Shown here one piece after another: positions 1 through 12,119 of a stretch of 64,000 bases of DNA. The stretch is taken from the NCBI GenBank assembly GCA_002245135.1, contig NGBS01000017.1, positions 102,768 through 166,767 of the forward strand, read 5' to 3'. The notes beneath the pieces were generated by a model. The model made no database searches and was not told the DNA's origin. It saw only the letters and a list, made by a program, of their open reading frames with translations. This DNA is from Proteromonas lacertae (lineage: Eukaryota > Sar > Bigyra > Opalinata > Proteromonadidae). The first letter of the stretch is position 1. Every line of letters starts with the position of its first letter. The translations under genes and the position numbers were made by a program.

Positions 1-2
1 CT

Positions 3-606
3 GCAATAAAATATGCATCAACAAATAAAGACAAATTCATTATCAATCATGGTATTGCTAAAAGTTTAACTAGGATTGTATAAGATGAAATATTATATAA
101 TATTATTAGGGAGAACATAAAGAAGCAATTAGTTTCTATAAAGCTGTAATAGAAAGTGTACAATGTGAAGAAGAAAAGAAGGTTATGTATTTTGCTATAG
201 GTTGTTTATATATGAAGATTGTATAAGTAAAAATTATAATAATGAATAGAAAGAAAGTGATAAAGCTATTAACTATTTAAACAAATCATATAGTTCAGAA
301 GAAGTTGAAAGAGGTAATACTTCTTGCTTTTCTTTAACTGCTGAATGTTATTTATACAAAGGTGATAAACAGAAATGTTTAGAATATTTGAATAAAGCAA
401 AAGAAAATTCTAGAACTGATTTATCTAATTATTATTTATATAAAATATTTGGAGAATACTACTTAGAGATTGTATAAATATTTAGTATTTATACTATGTT
501 ATAGAAAGATAAAGAGAAAGCTAGAGAAATGTTAGAAAAAGCCTTAGTCTATACATCCTATCCTCCATTTAAAGAAGAAATACAGAATATTTTTAATAGA
601 ATTTAA
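3..606 (+). CDS. TPR-like helical repeat protein, 3' part
   Basis: Four exons can be joined: up to 77, 110-220, 250-471 and 505-606, separated by introns of 29-33 nt that all begin GTATAA and end TAG. The product contains helix pairs of TPR/Sel1 character, for example GEHKEAISFYKAVIESV, KAINYLNKSY and KCLEYLNKAKEN, spaced about 35-40 residues apart. TPR repeats normally make protein-binding scaffolds; nothing here shows the partner. The gene enters from the left edge, so its start and any other domain are unseen. All three introns are phase 0 after an ATT codon, so a retained intron would read GTA-TAA and stop at once. The hAT transposon lies 33 bp past the stop codon. Confidence 0.7.
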
Positions 607-631
607 GTTATTTAAATGAAAGAGAGTGTGG

Positions 632-639
632 AGAATTTG
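632..639. repeat. Target-site duplication, left copy of the hAT element
   Basis: AGAATTTG directly abuts the left terminal CTGGGTT of the transposon and is repeated exactly at 3387-3394. An 8-bp duplication is the hallmark of hAT integration. Confidence 0.93.
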
Positions 640-646
640 CTGGGTT
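640..646. repeat. hAT terminal inverted repeat, left
   Basis: CTGGGTT, exact inverse of the right end at 3380-3386. Similarity continues imperfectly inward through the sequence CTGGGTT-GATAAAGGG. Confidence 0.88.
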
Positions 647-1204
647 CGATAAAGGGCGTCCTTTTCGAATTTTGCCCTATTTTTGCCCCTTTTTTTTCAG
701 CTGAAAAGAAGCCTGCCCCTTACTGCTCGGGCATAGTAATATTACCATGTGTTATGCTGTAGTATATTTTTTCTGATTTTTTGTTATAACTTTTCCATAT
801 TATCATCTAGATATACTAACATATGTTAAAAAGGATATATTATTGTGTATTATAGCATAATAGTCATCTACTTTTCTTATGATTATATAATATCATATGT
901 TTATGCATATATACTAATTATATAGAATATACATACTGTATATCATATTCTGATATGCATATATATACATTATGTACATTTCAAGGTGATTGACGTCACT
1001 GAACATAAATGAAATTTATATAATAAATAATTTTGTATATTACACATATATCATATAGATAATTAAGAAGTATAGCTATAGAATGGGTATTTTCAGTTAA
1101 TTGATAATCAATAGTACTTGTTATGATAATAACATAATATATTTCATAAACTAATAGAAAAACTATTTCAAAATTACTATTTAGTATATTTTGCATACTA
1201 CTTA
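647..1204. other. hAT 5' subterminal and leader region without a gene
   Basis: Bases 650-735 are GC-rich with repeated GCCC/GGGC words, probably transposase-binding subterminal sequence. From 740 to 1204 the sequence is very AT-rich with many TATAT/ATATG words. I see no open coding region there; the minus-strand frame at 996-1196 is low-complexity and not supported. Confidence 0.5.
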
Positions 1205-3130
1205 ATGTATTTCAAGCAATTATTTGAATATTTAGAAAATGGTTTGAGAATTTCGAGCTATCATTTTGCATTTCAATTGTATATGGGTAAAACGAGAGAT
1301 GCTGTGTATAGATACTTTAATGAAGATGTGGTGTTAAAGAAACCCCTTGAAAAATACAACAGAATTCAATGCAGAAGGTGCAAGGCAATGATTATTGCTC
1401 ATTGCACTAATTTGAAACGTCATTACAAAAAGTATAAATATATTTATTATATTTATTAAATTAGATGTAGTGAAAAGCTAATCCAATCAAAACTTACAGA
1501 ATTGAGATATGATGAACGTGCAATAAACTTAATGGTGACCAAATATCTTATAGAAAATAACTTAGCTTTCAGAACCATACAATCTAAATCCTTTAAAAAT
1601 CTAATATATGCATTAAATCCAACTACAAAGTCAATAACAATAAACAAAATAAAAGCATCAATGAACGAAGAAGCAGAAAGAATAGTAAAGGAAATTGTAG
1701 ATAACAGTAAAATATGTATAATTGTGGACTCTTGGAAATCAGTAACCAATGAAAACGTTATTAATTTGGCAATAAAGAAAAGCAGTGATATTTCGTTTTT
1801 GGAATCCATTTATTTACATAAACGAGAAACATCAGAAAATATAGTGGAATTAATAATTCAAACATTAGTGAAGTATAAACTAGATATTAAAAACATTGTT
1901 GCTGTGAGTAGTGATAACAACTACACCATGAAAAAGATAAGTAGTATTTTAGAGAAAAAAATAAATAGACCTGTAGTAAAGTTTGGATGTTTAGCACACA
2001 TCCTAAACTTAATCAGTAAAAAAGTATTCGAAATAGAGAAATACAAAAAAGTGATAATCATGTGTAATGACATTATTCATAAGTTAAATAATAATCAAAA
2101 GATTAGAGAAATTATATATTCAATTATACAAAAAAATATCCAAATACGCAAGGGATGTGATACGAGATGGTCAAGCTATAGCGATGTATTTAGAAAAATA
2201 TTACTCAATAAAGAAATTTTATTACAGATAAAATTATTAAAGGAAGAAGATATACCAGAAATTAAAGAATGCTACAAGATTGCAAAATATATTTCCACAA
2301 ATATACACTTATTATGCAAAGATTCATCTACATTAAATGATGGTTTCAGAATATTGACCAAAATTAAAAGAAAGTTAATGAAAAGGTCATCAAGTGAAAA
2401 AGAACTTATTAAAGACATTATAAAAAAAGAGACTAGACATGCAAACTACAGCATTTTAGCTCTATATGAATTTTTAGACATAAACAGTAAACATAAATTT
2501 TCAGACATGGAGAAGGATAATATAAAAAGATATATATTATCTAAATTCAGCCCTATTTTAAATCAGAAAGCATTAAATGAGATATATCATTTTGAAAGAA
2601 GAAAACCATACTCCAAAAAGTGCCCTTCAGATATATTTTCGAAAAAGATATCAACTAATATATGGTACAATATGTATGGAGTTTTTTACCCAAATGTTAA
2701 GAAGCTATATGATATTCTTTCAACTATTCCTGTCACAAGCTCATTTATTGAACGTTCATTTAGTATTGAGGGAATAGTTCATAATCATATTAGAAATAAA
2801 TTACAGCTTAATACTATAAATAATATTTTAAGAATAAAATATGATTTATTAAAAGAAAAAAACAAAGAAAAAGATAGAAATGAAGATGATAATGATATTA
2901 GTGAAGAAGAATATAATTTAGATGTGCTGAATGAAATTGATAACAATATAGTATATGACACTTTAGATTATCAATGTTCTGGTGATGAAGATGAAAGTTC
3001 TGGTAGTTCTAGCGATGAAGGTTTAAGTGATGAAAATTCTAGTGATGAAGATAAAAGTTCTAGTGATGAAAATGAAAGTTCTAGTGATGAAGGTTTTAGT
3101 GATGAAGGATCTCAAAGCCCTTACTTTTAA
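1205..3130 (+). CDS. hAT transposase (BED zinc finger, RNase H-like core, C-terminal dimerisation)
   Basis: Two exons, 1205-1431 and 1465-3130, joined by a 33-nt GTATAA...TTAG intron; about 630 aa. The N-terminus has a BED-type finger, CRRC followed by NLKRHYKKC, whose last ligand is created by splicing. The catalytic fold shows IIVDSWKS (first Asp), AVSSDNNYTMKK (second Asp) and the FGCLAHILNL and RWSSYSD motifs typical of hAT proteins. Near the end, VTSSFIERSFSIEG and NHIRNKL form the hAT dimerisation region. The tail (about 60 residues) is a Ser-Asp-Glu repeat (SSDE/SDEG), acidic and low-complexity. It catalyses cut-and-paste excision and integration at 8-bp targets. There is no stop or frameshift, so it is plausibly active. 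Confidence 0.92.
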
Positions 3131-3379
3131 GGCTATTATTATAATGAAATATTATTGTTTGTTATTGTTATAAGATAATAATACATAATTATGAAAAGAA
3201 TAAATATTTTTATAGCGTTTAATATCCCTAAAATCGCACAAAATATAAAAATTCAAATAAAATAATTGAAAAGGGCAAATTGTACCCTTTTCTATTTTTA
3301 GATAGTATAAAGGACGCCCCTTTCAATTTTTGCCCGGGACATGCCCTTGTCCCGCCACTGCCCTGTCCCTTTATTATTC

Positions 3380-3386
3380 AACCCAG
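3380..3386. repeat. hAT terminal inverted repeat, right
   Basis: AACCCAG, inverse of CTGGGTT at 640-646, immediately followed by the second AGAATTTG copy. Confidence 0.88.
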
Positions 3387-3394
3387 AGAATTTG
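3387..3394. repeat. Target-site duplication, right copy of the hAT element
   Basis: AGAATTTG, identical to 632-639. Confidence 0.93.
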
Positions 3395-3508
3395 TTAAAT
3401 ATGATATAAATTTGAAAAAATTGTTAATAAGTTGTATACATTGTTTTATATATATTGAAGTTTTTATTTATTTCTTTACAAAACATACATAATAAATATA
3501 ATTGTTAT

Positions 3509-4524
3509 TCAAACATTAAAATCATCTATTTCTAATTCATTATTATTATTATTGTCATTATATTTTATTATAAACTTGTTATCAACAACACCTCCTCTCT
3601 TATCACTCTCAATTATTATTCTATTCTCATTAGCCATCATCAAAACAGATAAAAACTTTCTACATATCTCATAACTATCACATTCTTCAACTAAATGATC
3701 AAAAGTCATTTCTTTCTTACTGCTATTCAAACTTTTCAACTCATTACAAATCATTTCACCGTAATTATGAATGTTAAACTCAGGATGTTTACTTTCTGCC
3801 TCTAATAACGGCTCTATTTTATTTTGCCATTCGTTTACCCTTCTTGCCAATTGTGTTTCTATTGCATAAGCTTCAGCTCCAGTCATAAATGCTTCTACAT
3901 GTTTTCGACATAATTCTTCATAAGAAAATGAATTATCAACTTCTTTAAACATATTTTCTATATTATTAACATTATTATTTTCTATTCCATCAAATGGATC
4001 AATATTTATATCAATATCATTGTCATCATCGTCATTATTATTATTATCATTATTATTATCATTATTGTCATATATACTTATAATAGGATCTTCTGGTAAT
4101 ATATTTGTATTAATTATTGAATTTCGATTATTATTATTGCTATATCTATTTCTCAATTTAATCATTTTTTCTTTTCTAATATTCTTTTGTTCAATATCAT
4201 AGAGTATCTTAAATTCTTTATTATGAAATACATTTTTAGAATTATTATCATTGATACTGTTTGGATGTTGTATTTTTACATTATAATTATCTTTTAAATG
4301 ACTATATTCAGTATATGTTTTCATTATTTTAATTGGCTTATTTTGATAATTATCATCACTAAAAGGATCTAGTAATTCATAATTATTAACCATTTTCTTT
4401 ATTTTTTGTCTGTTATTATTATTATTATTATGTAGCTGTGGTGATAATAGTAAATTATCTGGTGGTGGCTCATTTATTTCATATTCTATTGTCATATCAT
4501 TATCATCATTATCATCTATAAAAC

Positions 4525-4578
<54 letters not shown>

Positions 4579-5361
4579 CTATTTGTTCAGCATTCTGTAT
4601 TTCTTGTACTTGCTGTATTTGTTGTATTTGAGGTTTTATTTCCGAACCTTGTAACAGTATTGCACCACTAGGACTCATCAAACATCTACTCAAGCTATAT
4701 GATTTATTGTCATCTGATTTCTTTGCTGCACTGTTTAGTAATGGACTTGCAAATGAACTAAGATCTATTCTCTTTATATTCTATTTTGATTATATATGAA
4801 ATACATTAATATACTGTATTACTGTACTGCTCCTCATATTTATGTAAATCTTCTTTAAGATTGATGTTTTTTCCTTCTTCTATTATATCATCGAGTGGTA
4901 AAAATTCTTCATCGTCTGATGGGAAGTTTATATCTCTATCGTTACCATCTTTATCAACTGATGTTGCTATTTTCTTCTTTTGTTCTGATAAAAGATTGAG
5001 AGTTTCGTAAACTAATTGGTACAAGTATTCTACTTTTTTACTGTATATACAAGTACTTCCCTATGATATCTAAATTGATTTTGTAATACTTGTATAAGAA
5101 GAGCCGCTTCTGCAAAATTGAGTGTAGTTTTGCCACTATCAAATGTAAATTCTATGCTTTCCAATGAGTCTAAATACTCCTCCAACTCAGAAGCAATATC
5201 TATGTTCCAATTCTGTGCTAAATCTCTATTCTAATGAGAAAATTAAAATATACCTGATAGGGTTCAATAAAACGGCGAACTTTATCGTCGAATCTTCCTC
5301 CATTGTCTAAAAATATTAAAAAATAGATTTGAATTTTAAAAAAGGCTTGAGAATCAAACAT
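3509..5361 (-). CDS. NCAPH2: Condensin II complex subunit H2 (kleisin)
   Basis: Four exons, with introns near 5229-5251, 5033-5061 and at 4781-4814. The N-terminal block reads [43 protein letters not shown] and [20 protein letters not shown], the conserved CAP-H2 N-terminal region that contacts the SMC2 neck. The C-terminal block, [16 protein letters not shown] through [17 protein letters not shown] and [10 protein letters not shown], is the CAP-H2 C-terminal winged-helix region. Between them lies a disordered Asn/Asp-rich linker with a run of 17 Asn encoded by AAT repeats. In condensin II the kleisin bridges SMC2/SMC4 and the HEAT subunits to compact chromosomes early in mitosis. I chose ATG 5361 because the frame is open from there into RFDDK; a start inside the exon is possible. 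Confidence 0.9.
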
Positions 5362-5382
5362 AAAGAAAAAAGATAGAATTCC
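5362..5382. promoter_or_regulatory. Very short divergent intergenic region between NCAPH2 and Raptor
   Basis: Only 21 bp separate the inferred start codons of the two divergent genes. Any promoter must be shared, lie inside the 5' coding exons, or the true starts lie further in. No TATA box or other motif can be assigned. Confidence 0.4.
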
Positions 5383-8300
5383 ATGCCAAGACCAAGAAGA
5401 AATTCATTATTAACATGTTTGAAGTATAAAATATTGTATTAATCGATTCTAGTGAGAAAGAAGGTGATAATGACTTTCCTGAAGATGATAAGAAGAAAAA
5501 TTATTTTAAGCATAATAAGTTGTATTATTGTATAGGACATGCTTTACTGGAAGATATTATACTCCAGAATTGAGAAGTAGATATCCAATAGATATAAAGT
5601 GGATGTCTAATGCTAGTCAAAGTATAACATCCGATAAAGATAAAGTAAGAATAATAGTTATAAATATAACTTAATAGATATCTCTAAGAAAGTGTGGTAT
5701 AGTTTTATGTTTGAATCTTGCTTCAAGACCATCCTATATAACCAATCCAGAAGAACAAGAAGAATGTTGGACAAGTATGTTATAATGTAATTATACTAAT
5801 TTAGCAACAAAATCACTCTCAGTCAATAATGCCAAAGAATCAATTGCTAGAAAGGTAGAAGACCAATATTTAGGCTGTATGAACAAAACAGACAAAAAAA
5901 GTTCAGCTCGTGTCAGGGCTCAAGTAGATCCAACCGAAGAAGATTTAAAAAACTTGTGCAATAACCTTATGAAGAATAAAACCAATTCATCATCTAGTTC
6001 AAAACGAAGTCATGTATTATTTCACTATAATGGTCATGGAGTACTTCCTCCCAACGATCAAGGTGAAATCTTTCTAGTTGATAAGAATAACCCTACATTA
6101 TGCCGTCCATTCGCTGTGTCTAAATTGAAACAATATTTAAATGGACCAACAATGTATGTACTAGACTGTAGTAGAAGTGAATTATTAGTATCTCACCTTT
6201 GTACAGAATCAACTCCACAGATATTACCGGGTAGCACATATGATACAATAATATTAGGTTCTTGTAGTAAAGATGACTATTTACCTAATATTGAAGGATT
6301 ACCTTTAGATATCTTCACTTCATGTTTAACTACCCCATTGAAGATGGCTATTCGATATTTTGAAATAAAAAATCCATTTCATTTAGCTTATCGTGAGAAA
6401 AACTTGTATGAGGAAATACCAGGAAACTTGGTATATATTTATAGTAATTATATGTAATAATAATAATAGAATGATAGAGATACGACGTTAGGACATCTAA
6501 ATAAGATCTTTGCTTCAATAACTGACGCAATTGCTTGGAATTCACTTCCAAGTGATTTATTCCAGCGATTATATCGACAAGATCCATTAGTAGCAAGTTT
6601 ATTTCGTAATTATCTATTTGCTGAGAGAATCATGAAATTACTAAATTGCACCCCAATTAGTGTGCCAAAATTACCGGCCACCAATAATAATCGATTATGG
6701 GAAGTATATATATATATATATTAATTATTATTATTTTTATTATATAGAGTTGGGATTATTATTTAGAATGTGTATTATCCAATATAATATACAGTAAATC
6801 CATACCAAAACCATGTTGTAGTTTTTTCAGTGATAATTTATTAGCGTTTCAAAATTGGTTAGAATTTTCGCATTTACGAAAAACTCCCCCCGAAGAATTA
6901 CCTATTTTATTACAAGGGATTTTAGCTGGTACTGAAAATAGAAGTGAAATATTTAAAGTGTTGGCTCAATTTATAGATTTAGGACCTTGGGCTGCAAAAC
7001 ATATAGTTTCAGTTGGAATAATAACTTATGTATATATATTATGTTATATATATTTAAAATAGTTGATAAAAATCTTACAAAAATGTGATACAAACTCACT
7101 ACGAAGATATATTACTTTCTTATTCGTTAAAAGTTTAGCATTTGAACGTAGTTGTCAAGAGATATATATTAATCATGATAAAGACTTTAGTACGTTAATA
7201 TCATATCTAAAAAACCCACCAAGAGACAGTACAAGTCGTGAGAAATCATTAGTTGTGATATTATTTACATTACTATTTCATGAATTTCAATTAGGACAAG
7301 TATTTGGTTATAATTTGAAATTCCATGAAGCTATTATTCATTTGGTATATATTATATTATATTTTTTGTTTAGTTTTCAGAAAATGATCCTTTCTTATTA
7401 CGTTGGTTATGCTTATGTATAAGTGAATTCTGTTTGAATTTCCAATTAGTGAAAATCTATTTCTACAACACTATATCTGATCAATTATTCAAATTATTAC
7501 ATCATCCAAAACCAATCATTAGAGCAAGTGCGATATTGGCATTAGGAAATATGCTTGGCTTGGGAACAAAAGAGAATCCACGATCTATTTTAATCCCAGA
7601 TGATTCAACAATGGATTTTCAACAATTAATAAAGAAAGATTTAGAAAGTATGAAAATAATAATTGATAGTTGTGGTTATGATGGTTCATTATTAGTTCGA
7701 AGAGAAGTGTTAAGAACGTTAGTGAAATTTATATATTGTCCATTACATACATATTATATATCCAAAATATTATATAGTAATAATAATAATAGTAATAATG
7801 AAATAATCAAACTGTCTGAAAGAAGTGAAGATGATTGTAATAGTTATATGTATATCGCTTCAAAGTTCAATGAATTTAAGAATTGTATTTCTTGTTTTGA
7901 AATTCATTCGAGTTATATAAGTATTGATAAAGTTTTAAGAGATAAATATAATCTATCTCATCGTGAACCAAACAAAGCTTTACATAAAGATAATACATCT
8001 CTATCATTAGTTACAGCTACTGATAGATCTGTAAAAAAATCAATCAAACCAATCACCTCTGAAAGTCAGATATATAAACCATATATGAATTATAGTGATA
8101 TAAATCGATTCAATCCATCATCTTACTCGATGATGATGATTCCTCCACCTCCAATATTATCACAATTATCTCAACAACAATCACAACAATCACAATCTCA
8201 AATGAATAATAATAATCAATCATTGAATAAACAGAAATCTGAACCATTATTTGAAACAGAGAGAAAATCTGAATTATTACAAGCTTTGAATGATTTTAAA

Positions 8301-9530
8301 ATTCCATCTACAATATTTGAAGTATATATATAGTTTATTATTATTATTGTTATTTTAGTGGAGTTTTAAACAAATATTAGATCCATTCTTCATAAAACAA
8401 ACGAAATCTAAGAATGAAGAGCAAAATATAGAGAAAGTGGAATATGAAGATAAATTAATGAGATATCAACAATTATTCAATGCTATCCATCCAAAAGTAT
8501 CTCCCAAATTATATGAACAATCAACAATCGAATGTGAAAGTGTAACAACAACATTATTATATGCTCCTTATACTCCAGAGTTATATGTATATATTATTAT
8601 TATTATGAATATAAATAGGTTGCTTTAGATGATAATCGAATCAGTATAATCAATTACAACAATCGAATAACATTATCAAAATTTCCATCTCTTTGTCCCG
8701 AAGGTATAAAAATCACATCATTGTTATGGATTAATATTCATCAAGATCCTCTGTTATTAGTTGGTTCAGCTGATGGAATAATTCGAATCTGGAAAACAAT
8801 GGATAGAAAATGTAAATTGATTTCTCCTGAATTTAAAAGTGGTTTTACTGGTTTACCATTATTATCATTACAAAAGAGTTATAATGGAATTGGTTTAATA
8901 TGTAAATATGATAAAATCAATACAAATTTATATGTGAGTGGAAGTCAAAACAATATTCGAGTTTGGAATTTAGAGAAAGAAATGTGTAGTTCAATAATCG
9001 AAGGAAATAATGAAAATAAATCATTAGTAAGTTGTTTAGATGCTTGTAACAATATAGTAATAAGTGGAGATGATAGTGGAGGTGTTAGAGTGTATGATAT
9101 TCGATGTAGTAACAATGAATATATATTACGAAATGAGATAAAAGATAGTTGTAACTGGATAGTTCGAGTAAATTTATGTGAAGATAAAAAAGAATTTTTG
9201 AATGTTTCAATGACAGGTGAAATTAATTATTATGATTTAAGTACAATGAAGTGTATTTCTACAATCAAAGCCTATGATGATGAGATTCTAACAGCTTGTG
9301 ATATTCATCCAACATATCCATTAATAGCAACAGGTAGTAAATCAGGTCAATTAAATATCTATAATGTAGATACAAAAGAATTATTATGTTCTTATACTTC
9401 TCATAGTGGAATGTTTAGTCGTAGTTTTAGTGCAATTAATTCTATGAGTTTTCATGGTGGTTTGTGTAATTTAGCAGTGAGTAGTGTTGATTCAATCGTC
9501 TCTCATTTTAGTCCTTCAGAAACTATGTAA
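5383..9530 (+). CDS. RPTOR: Regulatory-associated protein of TOR (Raptor)
   Basis: About eleven exons with GTAT-type introns. The order of blocks matches Raptor. The caspase-like N-terminal domain has [55 protein letters not shown] and [17 protein letters not shown]. Next come [20 protein letters not shown] and [16 protein letters not shown], then ARM/HEAT repeats ([17 protein letters not shown]), a Gln/Asn-rich linker near 8160-8230 and a C-terminal WD40 propeller from about 8630. Raptor is the scaffold of TORC1 that recruits substrates and places the kinase at the lysosome or vacuole. The N-terminal exons (before 5645) are the least certain: one junction needs an intron of only 17 nt (about 5519-5535). 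The C-terminal WD40 is complete to the stop. Confidence 0.95.
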
Positions 9531-9741
9531 TAGATAATAATAATTATAAATATTATAAATATATTTGTGTTATGTGTTTTATTAACAAATTAATGCCATT
9601 TCATTTCAGGTTAAAAATATGATGGATATATATTAAGATTGTATTGTATATATTAGTTAATAAGTATAAATATAGTGTTTAAATGATTTCTGTGTATGTA
9701 AATAAAAAAATTCCATAAATGAAACGACTAAATATTTTGAA

Positions 9742-10847
9742 ATGTTGCATTTGATAGATAAAGTGTTATATGCTAAATTAGCATGTGATATGAAAGTATT
9801 TGAATTGATTTATTTTAATTAGGAGAAAGAGAGAATAGAGAGAAGTGTTAATGAGATAGATTTAGTTGTAGAATATGAGAATGGTATTCAAAAGTTGAAA
9901 GTGTTTAATGTATGTGAAATGAAAGAGAAGAGAATATTAAAATTGTTAGAGAATAACTGTTTGTTGTTAGATTATTGTTCCTCCTTCATTTGTCGATATA
10001 GAATGTATGATATGAATGATTATGGTGAATATATGATATATGAGAGAGAATATTACAGTAGAGACTTGAAAGAGATAATTCCTAAAAACTGCTTATGTGT
10101 GAATGATATATGTGATATAATAAGTTCAGTATGTGATGATGTAATGTTATTGAGTGAAAATGATGTAATGATTGGTAATTTGAAGAGTTCTAACATAATA
10201 TATGAAGAAGATAGTGAAATAAAGATATGTGATTTATTCTTGAATGAAATAAGAAAAGAAGAAGATATGAGAATATATGATATGAATTTCACAAGCCCAG
10301 AAGAGTTGAATGGATTAGAATATGATGAAGGAAGTGTGATTTGGTCAATTGGGTGTATATTTTATGAAATGATGTTTAAGAAATTACCATTTAATGAAGA
10401 TGATAATATGAATAAAACCAAAGAGAATATCCTGAGATGTAAATATATTTTAGATGTAGAATGTTGAAAGTGAAGAATGAAGATAGAATGAGTTTAAAAG
10501 AGTTGAGAAAAGAAATAATGAAAATGAGTGAAATATTGAGAGATAAAGGTGATAATATGATGATATGTGAAGAAAGAAAAGAGATGTTATATAATAATGA
10601 TATTGTAATTATAAAATTTCCAATAACATATCCATTAGAGCTGTATTATAAAAGTGAAAAAAGAAAAGTGATTAGAGATAAATTGATAGAATATTATAAT
10701 AAGCCAAATGAGAGAATACTTGCTATATTATTGATTATGAAAATGTACAAAAATGGTTATTCAATTATAGAAAAAATGAAATTTCAAATTAATCACAAAT
10801 GTAAAAGAGATAAAGAAAGAATACAGTTTAGATTATATTATTTTTAA
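9742..10847 (+). pseudogene. Protein kinase-like gene, degenerate and frameshifted
   Basis: An ATG exon (9742 to about 9795), a 27-nt GTATTT...TTAG intron, then a long frame to 10467 and a second frame 10461-10847. The kinase fold is recognisable: a C-lobe with SPEELNGLEYDEGSVIWSIG (APE and DxWSxG region) and GCIFYEMMFKKLPF, then the segment VKNEDRMSLKEL that ends many kinases. The catalytic motifs are lost: the HRDLKxxN position reads IGNLKSSN and the DFG position reads ICDLF. The domain was therefore a pseudokinase even before decay. A shift of frame at about 10450-10465 interrupts the C-lobe and some residues before VKNEDR seem missing. The frame appears to continue, with further shifts, into the LRR region downstream, so this may be the 5' half of one kinase-LRR gene. 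Confidence 0.65.
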
Positions 10848-10848
10848 G

Positions 10849-12056
10849 AATATTCACAGTGATTGTGAAGATAAAGAAATAATTGTAATTAGTTCATACT
10901 GTAGATGTAAATGTGAAGTAGGTCTGAATTACTTGTTCAAAATATTGAAATTTATCGACCCAAGAAAACTGGCATATGGTATAATTGTAATGACTTTTTA
11001 GATAATATTGAAGATGAAGATGAAACATTATTTGGATTATGTGTTTCTGAATTATCAAATGTAGAAGAATTATATTTACATGGTAGTAATATTAATTGTG
11101 ACTTCGTTGAATCATTAATCAGTTGCAATCGATTCACAAAATTGAAGTATTTAGATATTGGATGTAACGAAGTCATCCAAAAGGGTTCAGATTATTACTT
11201 CCATATTTACATTTATTAATCAACAGAGATAATGAATTGGATCTATTTGGAATGAATTTAGATGATCAATCAATGATATTATTATCAAAAGAGTTATACA
11301 AATATCCAAACCTTAAGAAAATAGATATTAGATTCAACTGGAATATTCACTCAATTGGATTAAAAACCTTATTCTCCAAATTCCTTATTTCGCAAATCGA
11401 ATTTGATTTTAATGGATGTAAAGATTTAATTTTGAATAAAAACATTCCTAACTTGTTTAAATTCCCTCCATATTATGTTTCAGATTTGATGAATTTAAAG
11501 ATGTAACAGAATTAAATTTAAGAAGTATAATATAGTTTTTTTATATTGTTTAGATAATAAACTAACATCTAAAAGTATAGAAATACTGATTAAGAATCTG
11601 TCTTCATTTTCAAATTTTAGAATACTTCATTTGAATGGAAATGAAATAGGAGATGAAGGAATGAAATTGTTAGCTCCATATTTGCATTTACTAAAATATC
11701 ATGATATAATAAAGTGTTCAAGTATATTTATTAATGATAATTTAAATGTAATAGAAATGGGATTATCTTCAATTGGATTAAAATATTTATTGGATGGTAT
11801 AAAGAAAATAAGCGGAATAGACATGCTTGACATAAGTGATAACAATATAGATTTCGAAGGAATAGAACATTTGAATAATTATATGAAAGAAAATGATAAT
11901 ATAAAAAAGCTAATCATGAATAGTAGTATATTTATATTTAGTATTAAATTAATAGAAAAACCAGATGGTGATGTAGTGTTTAATGAAGAAGTAAGAGAAG
12001 AAAAGAAAGAGATTAAACAGGAATATAGAATAAAATCGTGTTGTACAATATTTTAG
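10849..12056 (+). pseudogene. Leucine-rich-repeat protein, frameshifted, with CaaX end
   Basis: LRR units are visible in pieces: LSNVEELYLHGSNI, RFTKLKYLDIGCNEV, YPNLKKIDIRFNWN, FRILHLNGNEIGDEGMKLL and GIDMLDISDNNIDFEGI. These resemble the ribonuclease-inhibitor type of about 28 residues. They lie in different frames: shifts are needed near 10848, 10965, 11180 and 11490, besides one ordinary intron (about 11535-11563). The last frame (from 11564) is open to the stop and ends KSCCTIF, whose final four residues CTIF form a CaaX prenylation motif with a second Cys before it. Several independent shifts argue for a pseudogene, although uncorrected indels cannot be excluded. The large genes nearby have no such shifts. 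Confidence 0.65.
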
Positions 12057-12119
12057 CTATTATTATTGTGTTGTATTGTATTTTGTGTATGATTTCTTAT
12101 ATGGAAGATAATATTAAAA

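Larger units (their letters stand above)
640..3386 (+). mobile_element. hAT-family DNA transposon, apparently complete
   Basis: The 2,747-bp element starts CTGGGTT and ends AACCCAG, a 7-bp perfect terminal inverted repeat close to the usual hAT CAGGG-type end. It is flanked by identical 8-bp copies of AGAATTTG. Both subterminal regions are GC-rich islands in an AT-rich genome and carry related motifs: AAAGGGCGTCC near 651 and the inverted AAAGGGGCGTCC near 3309-3320. The single gene inside (1205-3130) is an open hAT transposase with one intron. Perfect target duplication and an uninterrupted reading frame argue for a recent insertion that may still be mobile. It sits between the TPR gene and condensin NCAPH2 and breaks neither. 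Confidence 0.93.

Noticed and set aside
4520-4580. Regular ATT/AAT triplet array that could be taken for a repeat locus
   Set aside because: It is the poly-Asn codon run of NCAPH2, in frame, with no spacers; not a CRISPR array or regulatory repeat.
10440-12056. Euplotes-style programmed +1 frameshifting or altered genetic code as an explanation of the broken frames
   Set aside because: The breaks do not share a slippery codon plus stop, and all the large host genes read without shifts using the standard code.
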